Shown: one piece after another, positions 24,287 to 33,847 of the stretch
Position numbering within the stretch: the stretch's first letter is position 1
Layout: every line of letters begins with the position of its first letter
From: an uncultured Formosa sp.
Lineage (GTDB): Bacteria; Bacteroidota; Bacteroidia; Flavobacteriales; Flavobacteriaceae
Length of the DNA: 62,996 bases
Reading direction: 5' to 3'
NCBI GenBank assembly: GCA_913052445.1
Contig: CAJXDP010000004.1
Location: forward strand, 1-62,996
The notes under the pieces: generated by a model
Told to the model about the DNA's origin: nothing
The model's database searches: none
What the model saw: only the letters and a program-made list of their open reading frames with translations
Made by a program: the position numbers and the translations under genes

Positions 24287-25450
24287 ATGTCCAAAATATT
24301 AATCATCGAAGACGAAGCATCTATCCGGCGTGTTTTAGTTAAAATACTAACTGAAGAGAATACTCAGTATCAGATTTTTGAAGCTGAAGATGGATTAGCA
24401 GGAACAGAAATGATTATAGATACTGATTTTGATCTTATTTTATGTGATATTAAAATGCCAAAAATGGATGGTGTTGAGGTTCTTGAAGCTGTTAAAAAAA
24501 TTAAACCAGAAATCCCAATCGTGATGATTTCGGGACATGGTGATTTGGATACTGCAGTAAACACTATGCGTATGGGGGCCTTTGATTATATCTCTAAGCC
24601 ACCAGACTTAAATCGTTTATTAAATACCATAAGAAACGCCCTAGACAGAAAACAACTAGTGGTGGAAAATAAACGTCTTAAAACAAAAGTAAGCAAGCAA
24701 TATGAAATGGTCGGAGATAGTTCTGCTATAGAGGCTATAAAATCTATCATTGATAAGGTAGCTCCAACCGAAGCACGTGTTTTGGTCACAGGTCCTAACG
24801 GAACTGGAAAAGAATTGGTTGCTCATTGGTTACATCAAAAAAGTAACCGTTCAGATGGGCCAATGATTGAAGTTAATTGCGCTGCAATCCCTAGTGAGCT
24901 GATTGAAAGTGAATTATTTGGCCACATAAAAGGAGCCTTTACCAGTGCGCATAAAGACCGTGCAGGTAAGTTTGAAGCTGCCAATATGGGTACTATTTTC
25001 TTAGATGAAATTGGTGATATGAGTTTATCTGCGCAAGCTAAGGTTTTGAGAGCCCTTCAGGAGAGTCGCATTCAACGAGTTGGAAGTGATAAAGATATTA
25101 AGGTCAACGTACGTGTCATTGCGGCCACCAATAAAAATCTTAAAAAAGAAATATTAGAAGGTCGTTTTCGTGAAGACTTATACCATCGATTAGCAGTGAT
25201 TTTAATTAAAGTTCCCCCTTTAAACGACCGCAGAGATGATATTCCAATGTTAGTAAATCATTTTTCTAATCAAATAGCTGCTGAACAAGGAAATTCTAAA
25301 AAGAGTTTTTCTTTAGAAGCACTTTCTTTACTAAAGTCTTACGATTGGACTGGTAATATTAGAGAATTAAGAAATGTAGTTGAACGACTCATAATTCTTG
25401 GAGAATCTGAAGTTACAGCTTCAGATATAAAATGTTTTGTTAGCAAATAA
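24287..25450 (+). CDS. Response regulator with AAA+ domain (NtrC-like, no DNA-binding domain)
   Basis: The protein has 387 residues. A receiver domain (1-120) with phospho-acceptor Asp54 is joined to a sigma-54-activator-type AAA+ domain. Walker A is GPNGTGKE at 169-176, Walker B is GTIFLDEIGDM, and the arginine-finger region is FREDLYHRL. Two features are unusual: the sigma-54 contact loop reads GAFTSA (216-221) instead of GAFTGA, and the protein stops right after the AAA+ lid (WTGNIRELRNVVERL), so the usual Fis-type helix-turn-helix is missing. It may activate sigma-54 promoters from solution or have another target. No histidine kinase is adjacent. Similar proteins are, as far as I recall, common in Flavobacteriaceae. 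Confidence 0.88.
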   Translation: MSKILIIEDEASIRRVLVKILTEENTQYQIFEAEDGLAGTEMIIDTDFDLILCDIKMPKMDGVEVLEAVKKIKPEIPIVMISGHGDLDTAVNTMRMGAFDYISKPPDLNRLLNTIRNALDRKQLVVENKRLKTKVSKQYEMVGDSSAIEAIKSIIDKVAPTEARVLVTGPNGTGKELVAHWLHQKSNRSDGPMIEVNCAAIPSELIESELFGHIKGAFTSAHKDRAGKFEAANMGTIFLDEIGDMSLSAQAKVLRALQESRIQRVGSDKDIKVNVRVIAATNKNLKKEILEGRFREDLYHRLAVILIKVPPLNDRRDDIPMLVNHFSNQIAAEQGNSKKSFSLEALSLLKSYDWTGNIRELRNVVERLIILGESEVTASDIKCFVSK

Positions 25451-25519
25451 TTGAGTTTTACAATAATCTTAACGTCAGTTTAGTTTACATCCTTTAATTT
25501 TACCTAAAATATTTATATT

Positions 25520-26923
25520 ATGAGATCTTTATTTTTCATCATTTTATGCTTTCTTGGATTCTTTTCCAAAGCACAAACGGATGCCGATTATATAAAATTA
25601 ATTTATAAAAACGCTTTGACCGATGGTCATAGTTACGAGTGGCTAGATTATTTGTCTAACGAAATTGGTGGCCGTTTGTCGGGTTCTCTAAACGCAGAAT
25701 ATGCAGTAGAGTATACTAAATCTGAATTAAAAAAACTAGGACTTGACCGTGTTTGGCTTCAACCAGTAATGGTTCCTAAGTGGGTTCGTGGAAACCCTGA
25801 ATTTGCGTATATAGAAACAGCTCCTGGGAAAACCATTTCAGTTAATATATGTGCTTTAGGAGGTTCAGTTTCTACTCCACTCCAAGGAATAAAAGCTGAG
25901 GTTATTGAAGTACATGGTATCGAAGATTTAAAAGCCTTAGACCCTAATCTAGTTAAAGGTAAAATTGTATTTTTTAACCGGCCAATGCAAGCTGATTTAA
26001 TACTCACTTTTGAGGCGTATGGTGGCTGTGTGGATCAACGTTATAATGGTGCTGAGGAAGCTGGTAAGTTAGGAGCAGTGGCTACAATTGTTCGATCCAT
26101 GAACTTAAGATTAGATGATTTACCACATACGGGTGCAATGTCATATGGAAAAACTCCTGTTTCACAACGAATTCCATCCTCTGCTATAAGTACTAATGAT
26201 GCTGAAAAGTTAAGTGATATGTTAAAGATAGATTCCAATATTAAGTTGTTTCTAAAGCAAAATTGTCGTCAATTAAATGATGTTTTGTCACATAATGTCA
26301 TAGGAGAGATTAAAGGCTCTGAATTTCCAAATGAAATCATCACTGTTGGTGGTCATTTAGATTCCTGGGATTTAGGAGATGGTTCACACGACGATGGTGC
26401 AGGCTGTGTACAATCAATGGATGTTCTGAGATTACTACAAAACTCTGGTATCAAGCCAAAGCGAACTATCAGAGTGGTTTTATTTATGAACGAAGAAAAC
26501 GGCTTAAGAGGGGGTAAAGCCTATGCTAAAGAAGCTATGCTAAAAGGTGAGAATCATATTTTCGCTTTGGAAAGCGACTCTGGAGGGTTTACGCCTCGTG
26601 GATTTACTTTTGATGGCCCTGACTATAAAGTAAATCAAATTTTTCAGTGGAAGCCTCTATTTGAGCCCTATTTGATACATTATTTTAAAAAAGGGGGAAG
26701 TGGTGCAGACATAGGTCCTCTAAAAAAAAGTACAAACGTATTGGCAGGATTACGCCCAGATTCCCAACGTTATTTTGACCATCACCACGCTGCAAACGAT
26801 ACTTTTGATGCAGTTAATAAACGTGAGTTGGAGCTTGGTGCGGCTACGATGACTTCTCTAATATATTTGATTGACAAGTATGGTTTTAAGCCAATTACGC
26901 CATCTTCAAAATTAAAAGATTAA
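25520..26923 (+). CDS. Secreted M28-family zinc peptidase
   Basis: The protein has 467 residues with a signal peptide ending near FSKAQ (about residue 19). A protease-associated-like region (about 100-240) precedes the catalytic part. The co-catalytic zinc residues are in GGHLDSWDLGDGSHDDGAG (His279 and the following Asp), NEENGLRGG (Glu-Glu) and YFDHHHAANDTFDAV. The group resembles carboxypeptidase Q/aminopeptidases that trim peptides outside the cytoplasm. It is probably expressed alone; the next gene converges on it with five bases between. Confidence 0.88.
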   Translation: MRSLFFIILCFLGFFSKAQTDADYIKLIYKNALTDGHSYEWLDYLSNEIGGRLSGSLNAEYAVEYTKSELKKLGLDRVWLQPVMVPKWVRGNPEFAYIETAPGKTISVNICALGGSVSTPLQGIKAEVIEVHGIEDLKALDPNLVKGKIVFFNRPMQADLILTFEAYGGCVDQRYNGAEEAGKLGAVATIVRSMNLRLDDLPHTGAMSYGKTPVSQRIPSSAISTNDAEKLSDMLKIDSNIKLFLKQNCRQLNDVLSHNVIGEIKGSEFPNEIITVGGHLDSWDLGDGSHDDGAGCVQSMDVLRLLQNSGIKPKRTIRVVLFMNEENGLRGGKAYAKEAMLKGENHIFALESDSGGFTPRGFTFDGPDYKVNQIFQWKPLFEPYLIHYFKKGGSGADIGPLKKSTNVLAGLRPDSQRYFDHHHAANDTFDAVNKRELELGAATMTSLIYLIDKYGFKPITPSSKLKD

Positions 26924-26928
26924 GACTT

Positions 26929-27795
26929 TTATTTAACAAGTTGAAAGATATATCCAAAAGATATATTTCTTTGAAAAAAGAAGAATTCTTGAGATGCTGA
27001 GTCTGTTGCCGATCGAGTCGTGCGGATGTCAGGCATATTAATATAACCTGTTTTTATTTCGCCTTGAATAAAGAAATGATCAAATATAGTTAGATTGATT
27101 CCTCCCTTAACTGAAAATCCATATCCTGAAAGATGATAGTCATCGAAACGTTCTTTAGATAGTAGCATAGAATTTGTCTTTGGATATAAAATTCCTGCTC
27201 CGAAAGCTTCTAAAATATTTACTTGTATTTTTTTGGAGTCCCACTTAAAATAATCTCCGAGATTATCGACTCTAGAAATTTCGATATTTACATAGTTGAG
27301 TCCATCTGTGTGTTCAAATTGTAAAAAATCTTCATTAATCATTAGAGGCGCATTATCATATACGCCATTAAACTGATTTAATGGATCTTGAAGGTCGATG
27401 TAGCCATCAATAGTTACTCCTTGTATGTCAACCATTACATACTTCATGTGATCAACTCCAAGAGAAAGGTTCCAATTATTATGAAAATAATAACCAATTC
27501 GTGCCACTGTTTGAGGAATCGAAATACTGCCAGGATTTAAATATACTCCGGCATCCCACGGAGTTTGACGATCTTCTGCCGCCACATCGTATAAGTTGAA
27601 GTTATAGTCATTTCCTTTAAATTGTATATCTGAATAACTGTACTGCGCTTTGTTCCATCCCCAGTAAAAATAAAATTTACCCTTGTTCTGAGTTTTAAAG
27701 TTAATTTCAGTTCGGGTGGTCTCATTCCCCTCATCCTGAGAGTAACCATGGCTACAAATAGCAATTAATATACAAAAAAGTAATACTTTGTACAT
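26929..27795 (-). CDS. Outer-membrane beta-barrel protein of unknown function
   Basis: The protein has 288 residues with a signal peptide ending near SHGYSQ (residue 20). The body alternates aromatic and polar residues in short amphipathic strands (for example GKFYFYWGWNKAQYSY and VARIGYYFHNNWNLSLGVDHM) and ends FGYIFQLVK, a beta-barrel-like pattern with a hydrophobic last strand. I do not recognise a named family. It lies directly downstream of kdsA (four bases), so it is co-transcribed with an LPS-core sugar gene, which may hint at an envelope role. Confidence 0.7.
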   Translation of the reverse strand: MYKVLLFCILIAICSHGYSQDEGNETTRTEINFKTQNKGKFYFYWGWNKAQYSYSDIQFKGNDYNFNLYDVAAEDRQTPWDAGVYLNPGSISIPQTVARIGYYFHNNWNLSLGVDHMKYVMVDIQGVTIDGYIDLQDPLNQFNGVYDNAPLMINEDFLQFEHTDGLNYVNIEISRVDNLGDYFKWDSKKIQVNILEAFGAGILYPKTNSMLLSKERFDDYHLSGYGFSVKGGINLTIFDHFFIQGEIKTGYINMPDIRTTRSATDSASQEFFFFQRNISFGYIFQLVK

Positions 27796-27799
27796 GAAT

Positions 27800-28618
27800 T
27801 TAAAGTGAATTAACAGTACGTCTAATTGTCGTAAGGTTAGTTAATAATTTTTCTAAATGATCTAAATGTAACATGTTAGCGCCGTCACTTTTTGCATTGG
27901 AAGGATCAAAATGAGTTTCAATAAATAACCCGTCTACATTGTTAACAATACCTGCTCTGGCTATAGTCTCAATCATGTCTGGGCGTCCGCCAGTCACTCC
28001 GCTAGACTGGTTGGGTTGTTGAAGTGAATGAGTTACATCTAAAACTGTTGGAGCAAATTGTCTCATCGTTGGAATTCCACGAAAATCAACAATCATATCT
28101 TGATAGCCAAACATTGTACCTCGGTCAGTAATCCAGGCGTTTTCATTACCAGCATCTTTTACCTTTTGAACCGCATGCTTCATGGCTTCTGGACTCATAA
28201 ATTGCCCTTTTTTTAAGTTTACTACTTTTCCGGTCTTAGCTGCCGCTACTAATAAATCGGTTTGTCGTACTAAAAAAGCGGGAATTTGAAGTACATCTAC
28301 GTACTGTGCCGCAAGAAGTGCATCATTTACCTCGTGTATATCGGTAACCGTTGGTATATCAAATGTTTCAGAAACTTTCCTAAGGATTTTAAGTGCTTTT
28401 TCATCTCCAATTCCTGTAAAACTATCAATTCTGCTACGATTCGCTTTCTTAAAACTCCCTTTGAATACAAAAGGAATTTTCAAATTCTCTGAGATTACAC
28501 ATATTTTTTCGGCAATTTGTAGAGCCATTGTTTCTCCTTCAATAGCACAAGGTCCTGCCAGTAAGAAAAAATTACCTGATTTGGAATGTTTTATTTTTGG
28601 AACATATTTAGGATTCAT
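27800..28618 (-). CDS. kdsA: 3-deoxy-8-phosphooctulonate synthase
   Basis: It condenses phosphoenolpyruvate and arabinose 5-phosphate to KDO 8-phosphate, the committed step to the KDO of lipopolysaccharide. The protein has 272 residues, a normal length. Visible motifs are LLAGPCAIEG, FKGSFKKANRSR, VTDIHE, QIPAFLVRQTDLL and DVTHSLQQPN. First gene of a two-gene unit with the barrel protein; its promoter faces that of typA. Confidence 0.95.
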   Translation of the reverse strand: MNPKYVPKIKHSKSGNFFLLAGPCAIEGETMALQIAEKICVISENLKIPFVFKGSFKKANRSRIDSFTGIGDEKALKILRKVSETFDIPTVTDIHEVNDALLAAQYVDVLQIPAFLVRQTDLLVAAAKTGKVVNLKKGQFMSPEAMKHAVQKVKDAGNENAWITDRGTMFGYQDMIVDFRGIPTMRQFAPTVLDVTHSLQQPNQSSGVTGGRPDMIETIARAGIVNNVDGLFIETHFDPSNAKSDGANMLHLDHLEKLLTNLTTIRRTVNSL

Positions 28619-28635
28619 AGCATATATTTAAGATA

Positions 28636-28711
28636 CAAATATAATCAAAATTAAAAGGGAGTTATAAAATTAATAAGCTGCATTAAAGTCAGAAAATTAA
28701 ATGTAACTTTG
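28636..28711. promoter_or_regulatory. Divergent -7 boxes of kdsA and typA
   Basis: TATATTTG on the minus strand (28643-28636) lies 17 bases before the kdsA ATG. TAACTTTG on the plus strand (28704-28711) lies 21 bases before the typA ATG. Both match TAnnTTTG; neither has a clear -33 element. Confidence 0.5.
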
Positions 28712-28732
28712 CACGCTTAAAACAAGGCACTT

Positions 28733-30532
28733 ATGGCTAATGTAAAAAACATCGCAATTATTGCACACGTTGATCACGGAAAAACAACATTGGTTGATAA
28801 AATCATGTATCATTGTCAACTTTTCCGCGAAAACCAAAATACAGGCGATTTAATTCTAGATAATAATGATTTAGAACGTGAAAGAGGTATAACGATAACT
28901 GCCAAAAATGTATCCGTAATTTATAAAGGCACTAAAATCAATATTATAGATACACCTGGGCATGCCGATTTTGGTGGTGAAGTAGAACGTGTATTAAACA
29001 TGGCCGATGGAGTATTGTTGTTAGTTGATGCCTTTGAAGGTCCAATGCCTCAAACACGTTTTGTTTTACAGAAAGCGATCGATCTTGGATTAAAGCCATG
29101 CGTAGTCATTAATAAAGTGGATAAAGAAAATTGTACTCCAGACGAAGTCCATGAAAAAGTTTTCGATTTGATGTTTGAACTTGGCGCCGAAGAGTGGCAA
29201 CTAGATTTTCCAACTGTATACGGGTCGGCTAAGAACAACTGGATGAACTGGGATTGGAAAGATGAAATAGATAATATTGAGCCATTGTTGGATATGGTCA
29301 TTGAGCATATTCCTTCTCCAAAAATACCAGAAGGAAATACACAAATGCTAATTACATCGTTAGATTTCTCTTCATTTACTGGAAGAATTGCGATTGGGAG
29401 ATTAACACGTGGGAGTTTGAAAGCGGGACAACAAATCTCTCTTGTGAAGCGAGATAGAAGCATCATGAAATCAAAAATAAAAGAGCTTCATGTATTTGAA
29501 GGCTTAGGAAGAAAAAAGATAGAAGAAGTACAAACTGGTGATATCTGTGCAATAGTAGGTCTAGAAGGTTTTGAAATTGGTGATACAGTAGCAGATCTAG
29601 AAAACCCAGAAGGACTTAAAACGATTGCTATTGACGAGCCAACAATGAGTATGTTGTTTACAATCAATGACTCTCCTTTTTTTGGTAAGGACGGAAAGTT
29701 TGTAACTTCAAGACATATTAAGGAGCGCCTGACCAAAGAATTAGAAAAGAATTTAGCGTTGAGAGTCAATGAGACTGATAGTGCTGATAAATTCATGGTA
29801 TTTGGTAGAGGAGTTTTGCACCTGTCTGTATTAATAGAAACTATGCGTCGAGAGGGTTATGAGATGCAAATTGGTCAGCCCCAAGTAATTATAAAAACTA
29901 TTGATGGAGTTAAATGTGAACCTTTTGAAGAAATGACCATTGATTTGCCAGAATCTGTTTCTGGTAAAGCAATAGAAATGGTAACTATGAGAAAGGGTGA
30001 AATGTTGAGTATGGAAGCTAAGGGAGATCGAATGGTTTGTGAATTTATGATTCCTTCAAGAGGAATTATAGGTATGCGAAATCAATTACTAACAGCGACA
30101 GCTGGTGAAGCTATTATGGCACACAGATTTAAAGAATATCAGCCCCTTAAAGGCGGTATTCCAGAACGTCAAAATGGATCTTTAGTTTCTATGGAATTAG
30201 GTCAAGCAATTCCCTACTCTATTGATAAGCTACAAGACCGAGGTAAGTTTTTTGTTGATCCAGGTGAAAGTATTTACGAAGGTCAAGTTATTGGAGAAAA
30301 CTCTAGAGGCGATGATATGGCTATTAACATTACAAAAACTAAAAAGTTAAGTAACGTTCGTAGTTCTGGTGCAGATGATAAAGCGAAAATTGTTCCTGCA
30401 ATTAAGTTTTCTTTAGAAGAAGCCTTAGAATATATTCAAAAAGACGAGTATGTTGAAGTCACTCCTAAGTCATTAAGGTTGCGTAAAATATATCTTACTG
30501 AAGTTGATCGTAAGCGAAATAAGATACTATAA
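28733..30532 (+). CDS. typA: Ribosome-binding GTPase TypA/BipA
   Basis: A translational GTPase of the EF-G family that acts on the ribosome, notably in assembly and stress at low temperature. The protein has 599 residues: G1 AHVDHGKTT near residue 11, G2 RERGITI, G3 [13 protein letters not shown]4 NKVDKE, then beta-barrel and EF-G-like domains and the BipA-specific C-terminal part ending with the [13 protein letters not shown] segment. Its stop overlaps the start of the next gene. Confidence 0.96.
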   Translation: MANVKNIAIIAHVDHGKTTLVDKIMYHCQLFRENQNTGDLILDNNDLERERGITITAKNVSVIYKGTKINIIDTPGHADFGGEVERVLNMADGVLLLVDAFEGPMPQTRFVLQKAIDLGLKPCVVINKVDKENCTPDEVHEKVFDLMFELGAEEWQLDFPTVYGSAKNNWMNWDWKDEIDNIEPLLDMVIEHIPSPKIPEGNTQMLITSLDFSSFTGRIAIGRLTRGSLKAGQQISLVKRDRSIMKSKIKELHVFEGLGRKKIEEVQTGDICAIVGLEGFEIGDTVADLENPEGLKTIAIDEPTMSMLFTINDSPFFGKDGKFVTSRHIKERLTKELEKNLALRVNETDSADKFMVFGRGVLHLSVLIETMRREGYEMQIGQPQVIIKTIDGVKCEPFEEMTIDLPESVSGKAIEMVTMRKGEMLSMEAKGDRMVCEFMIPSRGIIGMRNQLLTATAGEAIMAHRFKEYQPLKGGIPERQNGSLVSMELGQAIPYSIDKLQDRGKFFVDPGESIYEGQVIGENSRGDDMAINITKTKKLSNVRSSGADDKAKIVPAIKFSLEEALEYIQKDEYVEVTPKSLRLRKIYLTEVDRKRNKIL

Positions 30533-30765
30533 TGAATCTTATTTTATTTATTGATACAACTGAAATAGTAGGTTATTCAGCAATGCTATTACTCTTAGTC
30601 TCTTTTTTAATGAAAGATATTCGTCGCTTGAGGATGCTTAATTCAATAGCCTGTGCATTTTTTGTAGTTTATGGATTTTTATTACAGACTTCATGGCCCA
30701 TCATAATATCTAATGCAGCTATTTTTGGAATCAACTTATATTACCTTTTTTTGAAGAAAAATTAG
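30532..30765 (+). CDS. Small three-helix membrane protein, YgjV-like
   Basis: The protein has 77 residues. The helices are about 10-26, 33-52 and 55-73, with MKDIRRLRMLN in the first loop, resembling half of the YgjV inner-membrane family. It starts on the stop of typA (TAATG), so translation is probably coupled to typA. Its function is unknown; the arrangement suggests it is made whenever TypA is made. Confidence 0.7.
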   Translation: MNLILFIDTTEIVGYSAMLLLLVSFLMKDIRRLRMLNSIACAFFVVYGFLLQTSWPIIISNAAIFGINLYYLFLKKN

Positions 30766-30876
30766 TATTTTCGAGTTATTATTTAACTAGACATTTAATT
30801 TTTTAGTAATCATTTTTGCAGTACTGATTTTTTTTGTTGGTTTTTAGAGTGATATTAATAGTTCTAAAAAGTTTAA

Positions 30877-32166
30877 ATGAAGCTACCTAAATTCATAAGT
30901 AATAATTTAATTCTAAAGATCACCTCTCTTAATTCCTTAGTGGTTGGAGCACGACTTATAATGTCATTAGTTGTTCAAAACCTTCTAGCGCAATATACGG
31001 GTCAGGCTGGTATTGCTAAAGTAGGGCAGTTACGAAACATTTCGTCAATGCTGATGAGCCTCACGTCATTTGGGACGTTTAATGGCGTTGTTAAGTATGT
31101 TTCAGACTATAAGGCTGATCAAAAAAACTTACTAAAATTATTTTCCACTTTATATGTATTTAGTTTCACAGCGAGTGTTGCATCATTTTGTATACTGTTC
31201 TTTGGGGCCTCATTTTTTTCAAACAAATTGTTTTTCTCAGACGATTATGTAATAGTTTTTAAAGTGATATCTGTTGCAGTTCCTTTTATTTCAATGAACC
31301 GCATCTTTAGCGGAGTTATAAATGGAATTTCAGATTACAAGAAGCATACTAAGATTGAATTTGTATCTCATTTTCTTGCGGCTATTTTGTTACTAATTAG
31401 TCTTTATTTTTATTCTATTAAAGGCGTACTAGTTGCCATAGCATTGACTCCCATTATTCAGTTCACGGTATTAGTGTTAATCTTTGGAAAACTTTTGAAA
31501 GGTTATATAGATTTTAAATCAATATCTTTTAAAATCCCTTTTTTAAGACAGCTTTTAGGATTTACAGTAATGTCTTTTGTCGCTACTGTTTTATCTAACT
31601 ACATAGAAATTGATTTAAGAACACTTATTTTAGAGAAGATTGGTGAAGCTGATGCTGGTTCCTGGACTGCTATGAATTCAATTTCAAAAATTTATATGCA
31701 ATTTTTAATTGCAATTTTCTCACTCTATATTTTGCCTAAGTATGCGACTATTAACACATCTTTTGAGTTTAGGGAAGAGACTAAGAAAGTATATAAATCA
31801 TTGGTGCCATTAGTCATTATCGGAATGATATTAGTTTATGTATTTAGAAATATATTAATAGAATTAATTTTTACAGAAGCTTTTTTGGGGATGGCTATTT
31901 TATTTAAATGGCAATTAGCAGCAGACTTTGTTCGTTTTATTGCTAATGTATTGTCGTATTATTTTTTAGCGAAAAAGAAAATTAATTATTTTGTATCAAC
32001 TCAGTTGATTGGCTTACTGATGTACTATATTTCTAGCAGATACTTCTTGCCTTCTTTTGGTACTGAAGGTGTGGTTATGGCTCTTTTTATTAGTAATTTC
32101 ATATATTTAGGAAGTGTGCTTTTTATATTAAGGAATGCTTTCACTGGAGGAAATAAGGTATTATAA
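30877..32166 (+). CDS. Polysaccharide flippase, Wzx/RfbX-like
   Basis: The protein has 429 residues with 12 or so predicted membrane helices and few loops, the layout of the MATE/MurJ-like flippases that move lipid-linked sugars across the inner membrane. The N-terminus (SLVVGARLIMSLVVQNLLAQYTG) and central IGEADAGSWTAMNSISKIY resemble O-antigen/enterobacterial common antigen translocases (WzxE type). It is followed by a phosphoethanolamine-transferase-like gene and glycosyltransferases, consistent with surface glycan export. No polymerase (Wzy) gene is recognisable nearby. Confidence 0.85.
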   Translation: MKLPKFISNNLILKITSLNSLVVGARLIMSLVVQNLLAQYTGQAGIAKVGQLRNISSMLMSLTSFGTFNGVVKYVSDYKADQKNLLKLFSTLYVFSFTASVASFCILFFGASFFSNKLFFSDDYVIVFKVISVAVPFISMNRIFSGVINGISDYKKHTKIEFVSHFLAAILLLISLYFYSIKGVLVAIALTPIIQFTVLVLIFGKLLKGYIDFKSISFKIPFLRQLLGFTVMSFVATVLSNYIEIDLRTLILEKIGEADAGSWTAMNSISKIYMQFLIAIFSLYILPKYATINTSFEFREETKKVYKSLVPLVIIGMILVYVFRNILIELIFTEAFLGMAILFKWQLAADFVRFIANVLSYYFLAKKKINYFVSTQLIGLLMYYISSRYFLPSFGTEGVVMALFISNFIYLGSVLFILRNAFTGGNKVL

Positions 32167-32191
32167 AAACTAAATTTTGATATAACTATAA

Positions 32192-33805
32192 ATGACTAAT
32201 TTTAAAATTATAGTACAAATATTTTATCAGTTTTTGATAGCTATTACTGCTGCATTATTTTTTGAACTTATCTTTAAAGGATTAAATGCTTCAACAGTAA
32301 ATAATACCATAGAAAATATTTTATTTTCGTCTTTGTTATTAAGTCCACTTTTTATTATTTCTTATCGAAAAATTCAATCGGTCTATATTACCATTGTATA
32401 TCTGCTTTTTTGTTTGTGTATCTATTTTGAAACTGTTTATTATTATCTTTTTGAGGCCTTTTTAAGTGCCTCTTCATTATTTGTGTCATTAGAATCAAAC
32501 AGAAATGAAGTAACTGAATTCCTTGATTTTTACTTAGACTCAAAGATTATTCTCTTTTCTATCATAATGCTCATTATTATAGTTTTATCAGTTTATAGAT
32601 TAACAGTAATCTCAAGTCATTTTAAAAAACAATCTAAACGACCTATATTAAAGGTTTCAGCGTTTGTATTCATTGTTATAACATTTCTTAAATTTTCTAC
32701 CCTCATCGTTTATAATCTTCCGTATTTAATACTAAAATCTACTTTTGAGTATACTTTAGAATCTAATAAGCTTGGTAATTATAAGACTAATAATAATGGG
32801 AACTTTACAGATGTTTCTCGACCTATTAATACAGAAGATGAGCTATACGTTGTTATTTTAGGTGAGTCTACTTCGCGTGCTCATTTTGGGTTATACGATT
32901 ATGCTAGAGCCACCACCCCCAAACTAAGTTCTATAAAAGAACAATTATTGGTCTATAGTGATGTAATTAGCGCACACCCTCATTCAATTACCTCGATTAC
33001 TAAATTACTAACACTAGGAAACTATGAGCATCCAGATAAAATAGGTGATGGATCTATTATTCAACTTGCAAATAGTGCTGGTCTTGAAACTATCTGGTTA
33101 TCAAACCAGAGGCCCATTGGAGTCTACGAGAGTCTAGTAACTAAAATTGCCTTATCTTCTAATAAAAATAAATTTTTAACTACTACTCAAGGAGTTCACA
33201 ACAAAGTAATGGATGCTGCACTTTTACCTGAATTAGAAACTATCCTTGATGAAAATATGTCTTCCAAAAAACTTATTATTATTCATTTAATGGGAACACA
33301 CGTTAATTATGCAAATAGATATCCTGAAGCTTTCAATATCTTCACTGATAAACCTTTGAGCAACTACAAGTCGGATGAAATTTTCAAAATAATTAATGAT
33401 TATGATAATGCGGTACTGTATACTGATCATGTGGTCTCTCAAATCATACAAAAAATAAAACATCTAAATAAGAAGAGTTTTGTTTTGTATTTTTCTGATC
33501 ATGGTGAAGAACTATTCAAAGACTATAATATGGCGGGTCACAATGAAGATATCTCAACAAAAGATATGTATGATATCCCATTTTTGTTGTGGCAATCTGA
33601 TAAATTTAAGCAAGATTTACAGTTAACAACTGCTTTAGATAGACCATACATGCTCGATGACTTATTTCATAGCTTGGCTGATTTGTTAGAAATTTCAGCT
33701 CAAGAAGTTGATCTAGAGAGAAGTATTTTTAGCTCTAAATTTAAAAATCGTAAAAGAATTATCATGAAAAATTCAGATTATGATACGTATTTCAATCTAG
33801 ATTAA
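32192..33805 (+). CDS. Phosphoethanolamine-transferase-like enzyme (EptA/CptA family, sulfatase fold)
   Basis: The protein has 537 residues. Five N-terminal membrane helices (about 1-190) precede a periplasmic sulfatase-like domain. The nucleophile region is GESTSR (224-229) followed by FGLYDYARATTP, as in CptA/EptA enzymes that add phosphoethanolamine to lipid A or core sugars. Zinc-ligand motifs YFSDHGEE and GHNED are present. It lies between a flippase and a glycosyltransferase, so the acceptor is probably a surface glycan or LPS. Such modification can change sensitivity to cationic peptides, but that cannot be claimed here. Confidence 0.85.
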   Translation: MTNFKIIVQIFYQFLIAITAALFFELIFKGLNASTVNNTIENILFSSLLLSPLFIISYRKIQSVYITIVYLLFCLCIYFETVYYYLFEAFLSASSLFVSLESNRNEVTEFLDFYLDSKIILFSIIMLIIIVLSVYRLTVISSHFKKQSKRPILKVSAFVFIVITFLKFSTLIVYNLPYLILKSTFEYTLESNKLGNYKTNNNGNFTDVSRPINTEDELYVVILGESTSRAHFGLYDYARATTPKLSSIKEQLLVYSDVISAHPHSITSITKLLTLGNYEHPDKIGDGSIIQLANSAGLETIWLSNQRPIGVYESLVTKIALSSNKNKFLTTTQGVHNKVMDAALLPELETILDENMSSKKLIIIHLMGTHVNYANRYPEAFNIFTDKPLSNYKSDEIFKIINDYDNAVLYTDHVVSQIIQKIKHLNKKSFVLYFSDHGEELFKDYNMAGHNEDISTKDMYDIPFLLWQSDKFKQDLQLTTALDRPYMLDDLFHSLADLLEISAQEVDLERSIFSSKFKNRKRIIMKNSDYDTYFNLD

Positions 33806-33847
33806 GTTTTAAATAACTACGAACTTCAATAAAATTTTATTTGTAAT

